Notes: generated by a model not told the origin, from the letters alone. A DNA stretch of 34,906 nt from an uncultured Bacteroidia bacterium (GCA_902769525.1 CACXPG010000017.1:1-34906), one strand, 5' to 3'; shown: positions 1 to 8,782, numbered from the stretch's first letter. Translations and numbers: made by a program.

Positions 1-252
1 CATCAATTCGTCTATGGAAAGCAGTTCAGGATTATCAATCTTCTCAAGCTTCCTTTCCAACGGCGCAATATGATGAATTAGCAAGTCGCCCAAAGTTTCA
101 CTGTCTCGGATCTGTCCGCTCTTGTATTTTTGTGGCGAAATCGCCAAGGAAGTGGCCAAGAATCTTCGTTCTCCCTTGTGAAGGGCTTTGATATACACAG
201 GCAGTTTTCCCTCTTTATTTGGCCTGTTTTTTACATACGGCAAAAGTCTCAT
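1..252 (-). CDS. Tyrosine recombinase (integrase), N-terminal fragment cut by window edge
   Basis: The first 84 codons of a minus-strand gene are present; the rest lies beyond the left edge. The translation starts MRLLPYVKNRPNKEGKLPVY and continues through a KGERRF-LATSLAISPQKYKSG block. This is the layout of the arm-type DNA-binding domain at the start of Bacteroidota tyrosine recombinases, which precedes a SAM-like core-binding domain and the catalytic R-H-R-Y domain; neither of those is visible here. I chose the ATG at 252 because the frame stays open upstream but shows no other ATG. The gene runs away from the tRNA-Val gene, about 170 bp from the tRNA 3' end, as is usual for integrases of elements inserted at tRNA genes. 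The protein should cut and rejoin DNA at attachment sites for integration and excision. The family call is good; the link to tRNA-Val is inference. Confidence 0.72.
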   Translation of the reverse strand, partial: MRLLPYVKNRPNKEGKLPVYIKALHKGERRFLATSLAISPQKYKSGQIRDSETLGDLLIHHIAPLERKLEKIDNPELLSIDELM

Positions 253-332
253 AGCGTCAATCTCGGAATTTCTGGTTGCTGATTTGGTTGCTATTTTGTG
301 CAGAAATATGCAGAAATTCCTGCACAAATGTA
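253..332 (-). promoter_or_regulatory. Repeat-rich leader and candidate promoter of the recombinase
   Basis: A minus-strand -7 box TACATTTG lies at 332-325, about 72 bp before the recombinase ATG; I see no well-spaced -33 TTTG. The leader holds a perfect inverted repeat with 9-bp arms (TTTGTGCAG at 295-303, CTGCACAAA at 320-328), whose right arm overlaps the -7 box. It also holds two direct repeats GCAGAAAT (300-307 and 310-317, 10-bp period) and two direct repeats TGGTTGCT (273-280 and 285-292, 12-bp period). Such sites could bind a repressor or be integrase arm-type sites. The pattern is seen directly; the role is inferred. Confidence 0.5.
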
Positions 333-379
333 TAAAAAATGACTTTGAAAACGATGCAAAAATATACGGTGTTTTTAGC

Positions 380-415
380 AAAAATGCCCCTCAGACACTT
401 CTGAAGAGCATTTTT
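380..415 (-). terminator. Hairpin terminator downstream of tRNA-Val
   Basis: Arms at 380-395 and 400-415 pair over 16 positions with two G-T pairs around a 4-base loop, and both ends are A/T runs. On the minus strand it follows the tRNA 3' end by 7 bp and ends in a T-run, so it fits an intrinsic terminator for the tRNA transcript. The symmetric A/T ends could let it work in both directions. Confidence 0.75.
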
Positions 416-422
416 TCTTTAG

Positions 423-497
423 TGAGGAGTAGCGGACTTGAACCGCTGGCCTCTTGCCTGTCAAGCAAGCGCTCTAAACCAACTGAGCTAACCCCTC
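423..497 (-). tRNA. tRNA-Val (anticodon GAC)
   Basis: On the minus strand a full cloverleaf can be drawn. The acceptor stem GAGGGGT/ACTCCTC has one G-T pair. The D arm is GCTC/GAGC with a 10-base loop. The anticodon stem is CTTGC/GCAAG around loop TTGACAG, giving anticodon GAC at the standard position and thus valine (codon GUC). The 5-base variable loop is followed by T arm AGCGG-TTCAAGT-CCGCT. The discriminator is A and no CCA is encoded. The gene lies just downstream of lpdA on the same strand, so it may be read from the secA-lpdA transcript. Its 5' 22 bases are duplicated at 521-542. It is the presumed landmark for the recombinase to its left. Confidence 0.95.
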
Positions 498-565
498 AAA
501 ATCTTACAGAGCCTCTGCGGAAACCAACTGAGCTAACCCCTCAAAATCTTACAGAGCCTCTGCGG
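476..565. repeat. Perfect 45-bp tandem duplication spanning the lpdA 3' end and the tRNA-Val 5' part
   Basis: The 45 bases at 476-520 recur without mismatch at 521-565. Each unit carries, read on the minus strand, the last lpdA codons with the stop, a short spacer and the first 22 bases of tRNA-Val, breaking within the tRNA D-loop. Copy 521-565 holds the true lpdA end plus an orphan tRNA 5' part. Copy 476-520 holds an orphan lpdA tail plus the true tRNA start. Confidence 0.97.
521..542 (-). pseudogene. Orphan 5' fragment of tRNA-Val created by the tandem duplication
   Basis: These 22 bases are identical to the first 22 bases of the tRNA-Val gene (acceptor strand, positions 8-9, 5' D stem and part of the D-loop) and lie 23 bases upstream of the intact gene's start. 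No anticodon or T arm follows, so it cannot make a tRNA. In a co-transcript its acceptor strand could compete with the real one for pairing to the 3' acceptor strand. Confidence 0.85.
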
Positions 566-1982
566 CGTCGCGGATGGCTTCACTCATCGTAGGATGAGGG
601 AATACGGTGTTCTTTACCTGAGTGGCAGTTGCGCCAAGATCCAGGGCCAGAACCATTCCGCCGATTATTTCTGTAACATCTGCTCCAATCAGATGGACGC
701 CGAGGAGCTTGTCTGTGTCGGCATCGCTGATGAGCTTGACGAATCCGTCTGTCTTGCCGGCGGCCGTGGCCTTTCCGGAAGCGGTGAACATGAACTTTCC
801 TACCTTGTAGTTGACGCCAAGTTCCTTGGCCTTGCGCTCGGTCATTCCGCAAGACGCTATCTGCGGAGTTGTATATGTTGCGCCAGGGATATGGTCATAG
901 TTAACCGGATGGAACTTGACAGGTCTGCCTTCCGCATCTGTCTTTCCTTCATCCTCAGCGATGTGCTCCACGCATGCAACAGCCTCAGCGGAAGCCATGT
1001 GCGCAAGGGCCGGAGTAGGTATCACGTCTCCGATGGCGTATATGTTGGCCACTCCGGTGTGGTAGAAACTATTTACACTGATCTTGCCGCGGTCTGTGGC
1101 GATGCCGACATTCTCAAGACCGAGGTCTTCTGTGTTAGGAGCTACGCCAACGGCGCAGAGAACCCTTTCGACCTTAATCGTCTCCACTCCCTTCTTGCTC
1201 TCCACGGTAACGGTAACGTTTTCAGGGTCTGAAGACTCCTTGTCTATCTCCACTCCGCATACCTTGGTGCTTACCATAACCTTCATTCCATCCTTGCGGA
1301 AAGAGCGGCTGAGCTGGGCTGAGACATCGTCATCTTCCAGGGGAACTATGCGGTCCAGGAACTCGATCAGGTGAACCTGGCATCCCATGGCCATATAGAA
1401 GTCTGCCAGTTCGCTTCCGATTGCTCCGGAACCGATTACTGCCAGAGACTTAGGGAGGGTCTGAGGCACAAGCGCCTGCTTGTAGGAGATTATCTTCTCA
1501 CCGTCAAACGGAGCAAAAGGCAGAGCCTTAGGGTGGGCTCCGGTGGCGATGATAATGTACTTCCCTTCAAGCGTTTCATCTCCAACGGCTACAGTGTGCT
1601 CGCCGGTGATAGTGGCCTTGCCGTTGACAACGGTAATCTTGTTTTTCTTGAAAAGGAATTCCACTCCCTTTCTCATCTTGTCTGCAACTCCCCTTTCCCT
1701 TTCAACGATCTTGGCAACGTCTGCCTTGAGGTCTTTGGTGCGCTCCGGGTCAGCGATGTTGTCTCCGTCAAAGGAAATTCCGTATGAAGCCAGATGCTTG
1801 AAAGCTTGGAAAGTTTCAGCGGATTTAAGGAGAGCCTTGGTTGGGATGCAGCCCCAGTTGAGGCAGATTCCGCCAATCTCCGCTTTTTCAACAACAGCTA
1901 CATTGAACCCATATTGCGCGGCCCTTACTGCGGCAACATATCCGCCTGGGCCTGAACCTATTACTATAATGTCGTATTGCAT
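549..1982 (-). CDS. lpdA: Dihydrolipoyl dehydrogenase (E3)
   Basis: This 477-residue flavoprotein reoxidises dihydrolipoyl groups of 2-oxoacid dehydrogenase or glycine-cleavage complexes, passing electrons through FAD to NAD+. The sequence shows an N-terminal FAD motif GSGPGGY (residues 9-15), the redox-active disulfide in GGICLNWGCIPTK (Cys40 and Cys45), a second dinucleotide site GSGAIGSELADFY, the FAD-binding YAIGD, and the C-terminal HPTMSE with catalytic His463 and Glu468. Length is normal for the family. It starts 12 bp after the secA stop on the same strand, so the two are probably co-transcribed. No E1 or E2 gene lies in the window, so its partner complex is elsewhere. The last codons lie inside the 45-bp tandem duplication shared with tRNA-Val, but the reading frame is intact. 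Confidence in the family is very high. Confidence 0.96.
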   Translation of the reverse strand: MQYDIIVIGSGPGGYVAAVRAAQYGFNVAVVEKAEIGGICLNWGCIPTKALLKSAETFQAFKHLASYGISFDGDNIADPERTKDLKADVAKIVERERGVADKMRKGVEFLFKKNKITVVNGKATITGEHTVAVGDETLEGKYIIIATGAHPKALPFAPFDGEKIISYKQALVPQTLPKSLAVIGSGAIGSELADFYMAMGCQVHLIEFLDRIVPLEDDDVSAQLSRSFRKDGMKVMVSTKVCGVEIDKESSDPENVTVTVESKKGVETIKVERVLCAVGVAPNTEDLGLENVGIATDRGKISVNSFYHTGVANIYAIGDVIPTPALAHMASAEAVACVEHIAEDEGKTDAEGRPVKFHPVNYDHIPGATYTTPQIASCGMTERKAKELGVNYKVGKFMFTASGKATAAGKTDGFVKLISDADTDKLLGVHLIGADVTEIIGGMVLALDLGATATQVKNTVFPHPTMSEAIRDAAEAL

Positions 1983-1994
1983 ATCGTGATAAAA

Positions 1995-4900
1995 CTAAAC
2001 AAGTCCTTTTCCGTGGCAGTTCTTGAATTTCTTGCCGCTTCCGCAAGGGCAAGGATCGTTTCTGCCAACCTTCTTCTCAACGTGAACCGGCTGGTTGCTT
2101 CTTTCCTGCCTTCCGGCAGCAGCTGCGGCCTCAGCGCTTCCGTCGTCCCTTCTCATGCTCATACGGCTCATATCGGTCTTTTTCCTCTTGGCCTCCTGGC
2201 GGAGCTGGGCGTCATTGTCTTCGCGAAGGGCAACCTGAGCCCTTACCAGGAAGGATATAACGTCGCGGCTGATGTTCTCGATCACGCCTGAGAACAGGTT
2301 GTAACCTTCAAACTTATAGATTACCAGCGGGTCTTTCTGCTCATAGGTGGCGTTCTGGACAGACTGCTTGAGGTCATCCATATCCCTCAGATGCTGCTTC
2401 CAGTGCTCGTCTATCTTGATGAGGGTGACGCTGCGCACCAGGGCCTTCTGGATTTCCTTTCCCTTCGTGTCAATGGACTTTTGCATATTGACAATCAGCT
2501 GAAGAACCTTGTGGCCGTCAGTGATAGGAATCGCGATGTTCTGGTATGCGGCGGCCTGTGTCTCAAACACTCTCTCCACGATAGGGAAAGTCTTGGCGAC
2601 AAGGGTCTCGCCTCTTCTTTCAATTATCTCGGTGATCTTTTCCTCAAGAAGGTCGCTCATCTGGTTTTTAGTGCAGTCGCGGAAAAACTGCTCGTCAAAA
2701 GGAACATCTATCGAAGCCTGCTTGATAAGCTCCAGCTTGAAGCCTTCATAGTCGTACTCGTCTTTTCTGGAAGCCAGAGCCTCGGCAAAGTCTGCAATCA
2801 TATTGTGCAGGTCCACGTCCATCCTTTCGCCGTTGAGGGCGTTGTTTCTCCTTGCGTAGATAACGGTCCTCTGGGTGTTCATCACATCGTCATACTCGAG
2901 CAGTCTCTTTCTGATGCCGAAGTTGTTCTCCTCAACCTTCTTCTGAGCCCTTTCCACGGATGATGACAGCCACTTGTGCTGAAGCACCTCGCCGTCCTTC
3001 ATTCCCATACGGTCCACGAGCTTGGCTATCCTGTCCGCTCCGAAGAGCCTCATCAGGTTGTCTTCCAGAGAAACATAGAACTCGGATGAACCCGGGTCTC
3101 CCTGCCTTCCGGCACGGCCTCTGAGCTGGCGGTCAACTCGGCGGCTGTCGTGTCTCTCAGTACCCAGGATTGCAAGACCTCCGGCCTCTACCACTCCTGG
3201 GCCGAGCTTGATGTCAGTTCCTCTACCTGCCATATTGGTGGCAATGGTTACACATCCTGCCTGACCGGCGTGAGCCACAATCTCGGCTTCCTTGGCGTGC
3301 AGCTTGGCGTTCAGCACGTTATGCGGAATTCTTCTCAGAGTCAGCGATTTGCTCAGCATCTCGGAGATTTCCACTGAAGTTGTTCCCACAAGAACCGGAC
3401 GGCCCTGCTTGCGCAGTTCTCCAATCCTCTCGATCACCGCGTTGAACTTGTCTTTCCTGGTCTTGTAGATCAGGTCGTCGGAATCCACTCTGATCACAGG
3501 CTTGTTGGTAGGAATTGTAACCACGTCCAGCTTGTAGATAGACCAGAACTCTCCGGCTTCTGTAGATGCTGTACCGGTCATTCCGGCCAGCTTGTGGTAC
3601 ATCCTGAAGTAATTCTGAAGGGTGATTGTGGCGAATGTCTGGGTTGCCGCCTCCACCTTCACGTTCTCCTTGGCCTCGACTGCCTGGTGCAGACCGTCTG
3701 ACCATCTTCTTCCCTCCATTATTCGGCCGGTCTGCTCGTCCACGATCTTGATCTTGTTGTCAATAATCACGTAGTCAACATCCTTCTCGAACATCGTGTA
3801 AGCCTTAAGGAGCTGAGTTACAGTATGAACTCTCTCGGCCTTGATAGCGTAGTCGGCGATAACCTGGTCCTTGAGGGCTATCTTCTCCTCAGCAGGTATG
3901 TCTTTCTTCTCGATTTCGGCAACTTCCATTCCCACGTCCGGAAGAACGAAGAACTTAGGGTCGCTCACCAGAGAAGCTATGTAGTCATTTCCCTTGTCGG
4001 TCATCTCGACAGACTTGTCCTGCTCCTCGATTATGAAATACAGAGGGTCGGTGACCACGTGCATTTCCTTGCTCTGGTTCTGCATGTAGAAGTTGTTGGT
4101 CTGCTGCAGAAGCTGCTTCATTCCCTGCTCGGAGAGGAACTTGATCAGAGGATTGTACTTAGGCAGAGCCTTGTGAGCCCTCAAAAGAGCCATTCCGCCG
4201 TCTTTGGTATTGCCTGCGGCTATCAGTCTCTTGGCCTCATTGAGGTACTTTGTGGCCTCCTGTCTCTGGAGATTGTAGAGTTTCTCCACATAAGGGCGGT
4301 ATTCCTCAAACTGCTGGTCTTCTCCCTTAGGCACCGGACCGGAGATGATCAGAGGAGTACGGGCATCATCGATGAGCACAGAGTCAACCTCGTCCACAAT
4401 TGCATAGTGATGCTCTCTCTGCACAAGGTCTTCCAGGCCGACTGCCATATTGTCTCTCAGGTAATCGAAGCCGAACTCGTTGTTTGTTCCGAAAGTAACG
4501 TCAGCAAGATAGGCCTTCTTCCTGGCCTCGGAATTAGGCTCGTGCTTGTCTATGCAGTCAACGCTCAGGCCGTGGAACTGGTACAGAGGGCCCATCCACT
4601 CGGAGTCTCTCTTTGCCAGGTAGTCGTTCACGGTCACCATGTGCACTCCAAAGCCTGCCAGGGCGTTCAGGAACACAGGAAGGGTAGCAACCAGAGTCTT
4701 TCCTTCTCCGGTGGCCATCTCGGCGATGCAGCCTCTCTGATCCTTGTTTCCTTTCACCCCGCCGTTGAGGACAATACCTCCAATCAGCTGAACATCATAA
4801 TGTACCATATCCCAGGTAATCATGTTGCCGCCAGCCATCCACTGGTTGTGCCAGATTGCGGTATCACCTTCTATCTCCACATAGTCGAACCTTGCGGACA

Positions 4901-5321
4901 GGTCTTTGTCAAAGTCAGTTGCCTTGACCCTTATGGTCTCGTTCTCCTTGAACCTGCGGGCAGTGGACTTCATTATGGCGAAGGCTGTAGGCAGCACCTC
5001 GTTCAGGACAACCTCGACCTCCTCGTTGATCTTCTTCTTGAGCTTGTCGTCCTCTGCGGCCAGCCTTTCCTTCTCCTTTGTCTCGATATCCACATCTTCA
5101 AGCTGCCGTCTGACCTCAACCCTGCGGTTGACATCTTCAGCCACCCTATCGCGAATAATACCTTTAATTCTCTGTGTCTCAGCTCTCAGTTCATCGTCCG
5201 AAAACTTGTCCACTCTATCGTATTCCTTCAGAACTTCGGCAAGAATCGGCTTGATGGCCTTCATGTCTCTCTCTTCCTTGGAGCCGAAAATCTTCTTCAA
5301 TACATTTGCTAATGATCCCAT
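1995..5321 (-). CDS. secA: Preprotein translocase ATPase SecA
   Basis: This 1,108-residue ATPase drives unfolded preproteins through SecYEG at the inner membrane. Walker A MATGEGKT is at residues 202-209 and the DEVD box (Walker B) at 310-313. Helicase motifs such as NMAGRGTDI and [12 protein letters not shown] follow. The extreme C-terminus [13 protein letters not shown] carries the zinc ligands (Cys1091, Cys1093, Cys1102, His1103) that bind SecB or ribosomes in other species. It is roughly 200 residues longer than E. coli SecA; the extra length includes a charged region around residues 55-105 and insertions in the nucleotide-binding half, as is usual in Bacteroidota. The start [13 protein letters not shown] fits the family and follows a good promoter at 5348-5377. 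It is the first gene of a secA-lpdA(-tRNA-Val) unit. Confidence 0.98.
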   Translation of the reverse strand: MGSLANVLKKIFGSKEERDMKAIKPILAEVLKEYDRVDKFSDDELRAETQRIKGIIRDRVAEDVNRRVEVRRQLEDVDIETKEKERLAAEDDKLKKKINEEVEVVLNEVLPTAFAIMKSTARRFKENETIRVKATDFDKDLSARFDYVEIEGDTAIWHNQWMAGGNMITWDMVHYDVQLIGGIVLNGGVKGNKDQRGCIAEMATGEGKTLVATLPVFLNALAGFGVHMVTVNDYLAKRDSEWMGPLYQFHGLSVDCIDKHEPNSEARKKAYLADVTFGTNNEFGFDYLRDNMAVGLEDLVQREHHYAIVDEVDSVLIDDARTPLIISGPVPKGEDQQFEEYRPYVEKLYNLQRQEATKYLNEAKRLIAAGNTKDGGMALLRAHKALPKYNPLIKFLSEQGMKQLLQQTNNFYMQNQSKEMHVVTDPLYFIIEEQDKSVEMTDKGNDYIASLVSDPKFFVLPDVGMEVAEIEKKDIPAEEKIALKDQVIADYAIKAERVHTVTQLLKAYTMFEKDVDYVIIDNKIKIVDEQTGRIMEGRRWSDGLHQAVEAKENVKVEAATQTFATITLQNYFRMYHKLAGMTGTASTEAGEFWSIYKLDVVTIPTNKPVIRVDSDDLIYKTRKDKFNAVIERIGELRKQGRPVLVGTTSVEISEMLSKSLTLRRIPHNVLNAKLHAKEAEIVAHAGQAGCVTIATNMAGRGTDIKLGPGVVEAGGLAILGTERHDSRRVDRQLRGRAGRQGDPGSSEFYVSLEDNLMRLFGADRIAKLVDRMGMKDGEVLQHKWLSSSVERAQKKVEENNFGIRKRLLEYDDVMNTQRTVIYARRNNALNGERMDVDLHNMIADFAEALASRKDEYDYEGFKLELIKQASIDVPFDEQFFRDCTKNQMSDLLEEKITEIIERRGETLVAKTFPIVERVFETQAAAYQNIAIPITDGHKVLQLIVNMQKSIDTKGKEIQKALVRSVTLIKIDEHWKQHLRDMDDLKQSVQNATYEQKDPLVIYKFEGYNLFSGVIENISRDVISFLVRAQVALREDNDAQLRQEAKRKKTDMSRMSMRRDDGSAEAAAAAGRQERSNQPVHVEKKVGRNDPCPCGSGKKFKNCHGKGLV

Positions 5322-5347
5322 ATAATCTCAATATTTCATTTAACCTA

Positions 5348-5377
5348 CAAATATATTCATTTTCCGCTTACATTCAA
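5348..5377 (-). promoter_or_regulatory. Promoter of secA (Bacteroidota -33/-7 type)
   Basis: On the minus strand TTG at 5377-5375 is followed after 19 bases by TATATTTG at 5355-5348, matching the TTTG-N19-21-TAnnTTTG pattern of the primary Bacteroidota sigma factor. The box lies 27 bp before the secA ATG. Confidence 0.7.
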
Positions 5378-5400
5378 CGATTCTTCGGGCAGTATAGGCA

Positions 5401-5430
5401 TAAAAGAAAGAGCCCGGCATAACCGGGCTC
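5401..5430 (-). terminator. Intrinsic terminator of the ferredoxin gene
   Basis: Perfect 8-bp GC-rich arms (5410-5417 and 5423-5430) surround a 5-base loop. On the minus strand a T-rich tail follows at 5409-5401. It lies 34 bp after the ferredoxin stop and before the secA promoter. Confidence 0.9.
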
Positions 5431-5463
5431 CGTCTTATTGCTGTAAGGTATTATGTCCTGATA

Positions 5464-5631
5464 TTATTCCTGGACGATAGCACCCATAGGGCAAACGCTT
5501 GCGCAAGTTCCGCAATCGGTGCAAAGACCTGGATCGATAACATAGATGTCACCTGCTGAGATAGCACCCATAGGGCACTCGCCCTGGCAAGTTCCGCAAG
5601 CGGCGCAATCTGTAGTAATTTTGTGAGCCAT
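5464..5631 (-). CDS. Small 2[4Fe-4S] ferredoxin
   Basis: This 55-residue protein begins MAHKITTDCAACG. It contains two CxxCxxCxxxCP clusters (Cys9, 12, 15, 19 and Cys37, 40, 43, 47), each followed by MGAI, the signature of bacterial/clostridial-type ferredoxins that carry low-potential electrons in the cytoplasm. Its two halves are near copies: an 18-bp stretch (5476-5493 and 5560-5577) is identical, 84 bp or 28 codons apart, reflecting the internal duplication of this fold. The gene stands alone, with its own promoter (5679-5708) and terminator (5401-5430), which suggests a general electron carrier rather than a subunit of a neighbouring enzyme. A longer open frame over the same DNA lacks the cysteine pattern and is not the gene. 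Confidence 0.95.
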   Translation of the reverse strand: MAHKITTDCAACGTCQGECPMGAISAGDIYVIDPGLCTDCGTCASVCPMGAIVQE

Positions 5632-5678
5632 AGTAGTATTAGTTTAGTTGTTGTTAATTGTTCCTGTGTTTTGGGACG

Positions 5679-5718
5679 CAAATATACAAATTCCAGTCCA
5701 AATTCAAAGCCTGGACTG
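5679..5718 (-). promoter_or_regulatory. Promoter of the ferredoxin gene with an overlapping dyad
   Basis: On the minus strand TTTG (5708-5705) is followed after 18 bases by TATATTTG (5686-5679), 47 bp before the ATG. A 7-bp inverted repeat CAGTCCA/TGGACTG (5694-5700 and 5712-5718, 11-bp spacer) brackets the -33 element and could be an operator. The promoter match is good; the operator is a suggestion only. Confidence 0.65.
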
Positions 5719-5733
5719 AAATTTAATTCACTG

Positions 5734-8682
5734 TTAATATCCGAAGATATCTTCAGTCCTGAGAATCACTACCTTACCATAAGCCGGGGCAATGCCTGTC
5801 AGATTGAGTTCTGCAGGGTTGCCGAGGATACCGGTAACGTATGAGCGGCTCTTGACATAAGCCTTCTGGTAAGAAGCGATGTCATCCAGGTTAAGATTCT
5901 TGATCTTGTCGTAAACCTGCTTGTCGTAGTCTTCAGCCACACCCTTCTCCTTCTGATTGATGTAGTGCCAGATAACGTTTGCGCCGTTGTATCTCCTGGT
6001 AGCCAGGTTCTGGACTGCGTTAGCCTTTGCAACGTCGAAGGACTTCTGGTTTTCCGGCATATCTGTCAGAATCTCGTCCATAGCGTTCATAGCGTCGATC
6101 ATCTTGTCGTTCTGGGTGTAAACTCTTGCCATATAGAAAGGAACCTCTCCCTTTCTTGCAGGCAGAGTGGTACGTGCGCTTGCGTGGTATGCAAGTCCCT
6201 TGGCCTCGCGGATGTCCTGGAACACGATTGAACTCATTCCTGAACCGAAGTAGATATCGTACAGGTTAACCAGAGCGTCGTTCTCAGGATTGTACTCTGC
6301 ATCGTCGTAAGAGATAATCTTGTACATGTTGATCTGGTTAGCCTTGTAAGGAGCCAAGTAAACGCAAGGAGTCTGGGTTGACCAGGCCTTGAAAACGTTG
6401 CTAGGGCCGAATTCAGCCAGGTTCTCTGCCACCTTGTGCATCTCAGGCAGTTTCTTTACCATCTCTTCCTTTGTCTCAGGTCCGTAGTAAACGACAGTGT
6501 GCTTGTGAGAAAGCAGATCCTTTACGGCAGCGATCAGCTCGTCTGAAGTCAGAGCCATGATCTGTGCCGGAAGGAGATCTGTTGTCATAGGGTTCTTAGG
6601 ACCGTAGATAGCGTACATCTGGATAGCGCTCTCGTTTGCCTTCTTGTTGGTCTTGGCGTTCATCTTCTCCAGAACCCAGTTCTGCTTCATCATGTTCAGA
6701 AGGTTCTCGTCTCCCTTTACATTTGCCAGGAAGTTCTCAAGAAGAGCCACTGCCTCGTCCATCGTTGAGCCTATACCGGAGAGAGCAACCGTAACATCGT
6801 TTGCTCCTGCTGCTCCGTTGAATGAGCAAGCCAGGTTATAGAACTTGGAGCGGATCTGGTCTGCGCTCAGGGAATCGGTACCCAGTGCCTGAACATAAGC
6901 CATGGCATATCTGAGAACCGGAATGTCGTTGGTTCCGTTGGTAAAGTAGTATGCCAGGTTGAACAGCTGGTTGTCGTCGTTGTGCTTGTAGTAGAAAGGA
7001 AGTCCGTTGCTCAGGGTCTCTACAGACATATCCTTGTTGAAATCAACGAATACAGGCTCGATAGGAGCGGCTGCGTTGGCAAGCGCTTCCATATCGCGGA
7101 GGAACTGGCTGGAAGTGTCCCTGTTGGTGCGGATTGCGGTGATAGCAGGCTTTTCAAGCTTCTTTACGCCTACCTGAGGGCCCTGAACCTTGTTTACCTG
7201 AACATAGTTGTCACCGAAGTGGCGGTTTGCAAAAGCAACCACGTCTTCCTTGGTTATCTTCTCAAGACGGTCTCCCTCTCCGAGAACAAAGTCCCAAGGC
7301 AGATGGTTGATGAATGAATTGTACTGCCAGCTTGCCATTGCCCTGTAAGAGTCCTGAGCCATCATCTGCTGACGGCGGAAGTTGTTCACGATGGAAGTGA
7401 GCATCGTAGAGTCGAAGTCTCCCTTCTTTACCTTCTCGAGTTCTTCCATCACGATGGCCTTTGCCTCTTCCAGGCTCTGGCCTTCTCTCGGCTCGCACTC
7501 GAGGAAGAATACTATGTAGTCAGAAAGAGTGTAGCTGTAGGCAGCTGCTCCCAGAGTCTTCTGAGGACGGTTTACATTCTGGTCGATCAGACCTGCACCG
7601 CCTCTGTTGCTAAGGATGTTGGTAAGAACATAGAGAGTATCCTCTGTATAGTTCAGACCCTCTCTTCCAGCCTTGTAGGCAGAAGGGAATCTCCATCCCA
7701 TCTGTACAAACGGAGACTCGAGGCCGTAAACGGTCTTCTCGATATGCTGGGCAATAGGCTCCTCGTCCTCAAATTCCAGAAGCTTCAGGTTGTCGTTCTT
7801 CTTCCAGTCTCCGAAATACTGCTTGATGGTTGCGATTACCTTGTCAGGATCGAAATCACCTGCCAGGCAGATTGCCACGTTGTTAGGAACATAGAAGTTG
7901 TCAAAGTGCTTCTGGATGTTCACGATAGAAGGGTTCTTCAGGTGCTCCTGGGTTCCGATGGTGGTCTGCTCACCGTAAGGGTGCTTGTCAAACATCGCGA
8001 ACAGAAGGGTATCCACTGCGTTTCCGCCATCGCTTGACAGACCGAGGTTGCACTCCTCGTAAACTGCCTCGAGCTCTGTATGGAATCCTCTGATTACCAT
8101 ATTCTTGAACCTGTCGCTCTGAACCTTTGCCCAAGCCTCTACCTGGTTTGCAGGAATATCCTCGGTATAAACCGTCATGTCAAATGAGGTGAAGGCGTTT
8201 GATCCCTGTGCTCCCATCTGGGCCATGATCTTGTCATACTCGTTGCCGATGAAATACTCTGAAGCGGCATAGGATATTGAGTCTATCTTTGCGTACTGAG
8301 CCTTTCTCTCCTCAGGATCGGTCATAGTACGATACTTCTCAAACTCCTCGGTAATCTGGTCCAGAAGCGGCTTTTCAGCCTCATAGTTGGTTGTACCATA
8401 GTTGGTTGTACCCTTGAACATAATGTGCTCAAGGTAATGGGACAGACCTGTAGTCTCGGAAGGGTCGTTCTTGCTTCCCACTCTTACTGCAATGTAGGTC
8501 TGGATTCTAGGCTCCTTGTGCATTGGAGTCAGATAAACGGTAAGACCGTTGTCCAGGGTATAGATCCTTGTGTTAGTAGGATCACCCTTGATGGTTGCAT
8601 ACTCTTTCTTGCAGGATGACATCACCGATGCCACAACAAGCACTGCAAGGCAGAATGCTGAAATTTTAGCGAATAACTTCAT
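5734..8682 (-). CDS. M16-family zinc metallopeptidase, predicted lipoprotein
   Basis: This is a 982-residue two-repeat insulinase/pitrilysin-type peptidase. The N-terminus is a lipoprotein signal (VASVMSSC, lipidated Cys24), placing it in the periplasm or at a membrane. The zinc motif HYLEH is at residues 82-86, followed by family blocks such as MFKGT; the downstream glutamate is expected near EAVYEECNLG. The second half repeats the M16 fold without an intact zinc motif, as is normal for the inactive repeat. A C-terminal block (GSGMSSIVFQDIREAKGLAYHA) carries the R/Y region that helps bind substrate. These enzymes cut short unfolded peptides; the natural substrate is unknown. The gene is monocistronic: its 3' end abuts the ferredoxin promoter and its 5' end faces the divergent DUF1573 gene. 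Confidence 0.94.
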   Translation of the reverse strand: MKLFAKISAFCLAVLVVASVMSSCKKEYATIKGDPTNTRIYTLDNGLTVYLTPMHKEPRIQTYIAVRVGSKNDPSETTGLSHYLEHIMFKGTTNYGTTNYEAEKPLLDQITEEFEKYRTMTDPEERKAQYAKIDSISYAASEYFIGNEYDKIMAQMGAQGSNAFTSFDMTVYTEDIPANQVEAWAKVQSDRFKNMVIRGFHTELEAVYEECNLGLSSDGGNAVDTLLFAMFDKHPYGEQTTIGTQEHLKNPSIVNIQKHFDNFYVPNNVAICLAGDFDPDKVIATIKQYFGDWKKNDNLKLLEFEDEEPIAQHIEKTVYGLESPFVQMGWRFPSAYKAGREGLNYTEDTLYVLTNILSNRGGAGLIDQNVNRPQKTLGAAAYSYTLSDYIVFFLECEPREGQSLEEAKAIVMEELEKVKKGDFDSTMLTSIVNNFRRQQMMAQDSYRAMASWQYNSFINHLPWDFVLGEGDRLEKITKEDVVAFANRHFGDNYVQVNKVQGPQVGVKKLEKPAITAIRTNRDTSSQFLRDMEALANAAAPIEPVFVDFNKDMSVETLSNGLPFYYKHNDDNQLFNLAYYFTNGTNDIPVLRYAMAYVQALGTDSLSADQIRSKFYNLACSFNGAAGANDVTVALSGIGSTMDEAVALLENFLANVKGDENLLNMMKQNWVLEKMNAKTNKKANESAIQMYAIYGPKNPMTTDLLPAQIMALTSDELIAAVKDLLSHKHTVVYYGPETKEEMVKKLPEMHKVAENLAEFGPSNVFKAWSTQTPCVYLAPYKANQINMYKIISYDDAEYNPENDALVNLYDIYFGSGMSSIVFQDIREAKGLAYHASARTTLPARKGEVPFYMARVYTQNDKMIDAMNAMDEILTDMPENQKSFDVAKANAVQNLATRRYNGANVIWHYINQKEKGVAEDYDKQVYDKIKNLNLDDIASYQKAYVKSRSYVTGILGNPAELNLTGIAPAYGKVVILRTEDIFGY

Positions 8683-8720
8683 GTTTTATAAATAAATAGT
8701 TTGATTGTTTTCCAAGGGAG

Positions 8721-8728
8721 CAAATATA
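8721..8728 (-). promoter_or_regulatory. -7 box for the M16 peptidase gene
   Basis: TATATTTG on the minus strand, 38 bp upstream of the ATG at 8682. I see no clear -33 TTTG at the expected distance, so only the -7 element supports the call. Confidence 0.5.
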
Positions 8729-8782
8729 ATAATTTGTAGTGGTCCCTAAAAATCAGAACACCTTAAATTGTACTTTTTGCAC

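Noticed and set aside
188..592. 134-codon plus-strand frame across tRNA-Val
   Set aside because: It runs through the tRNA, the terminator and the 45-bp repeat; its repeated peptide simply mirrors the duplication.
3825..5312. 495-codon open frame on the plus strand
   Set aside because: It is antisense to secA, whose frame has all SecA motifs; the plus-strand translation shows no recognisable domain.
5451..5681. 76-codon minus-strand frame over the ferredoxin gene
   Set aside because: It lacks the cysteine motifs; the correct frame at 5464-5631 has both 4Fe-4S signatures.
8382..8411. Exact 15-bp tandem repeat in the M16 peptidase gene (encodes GTTNY twice)
   Set aside because: M16 proteins usually have two GT-containing segments at this spacing (FKGTxxxGTxxY), so it is probably not an insertion.
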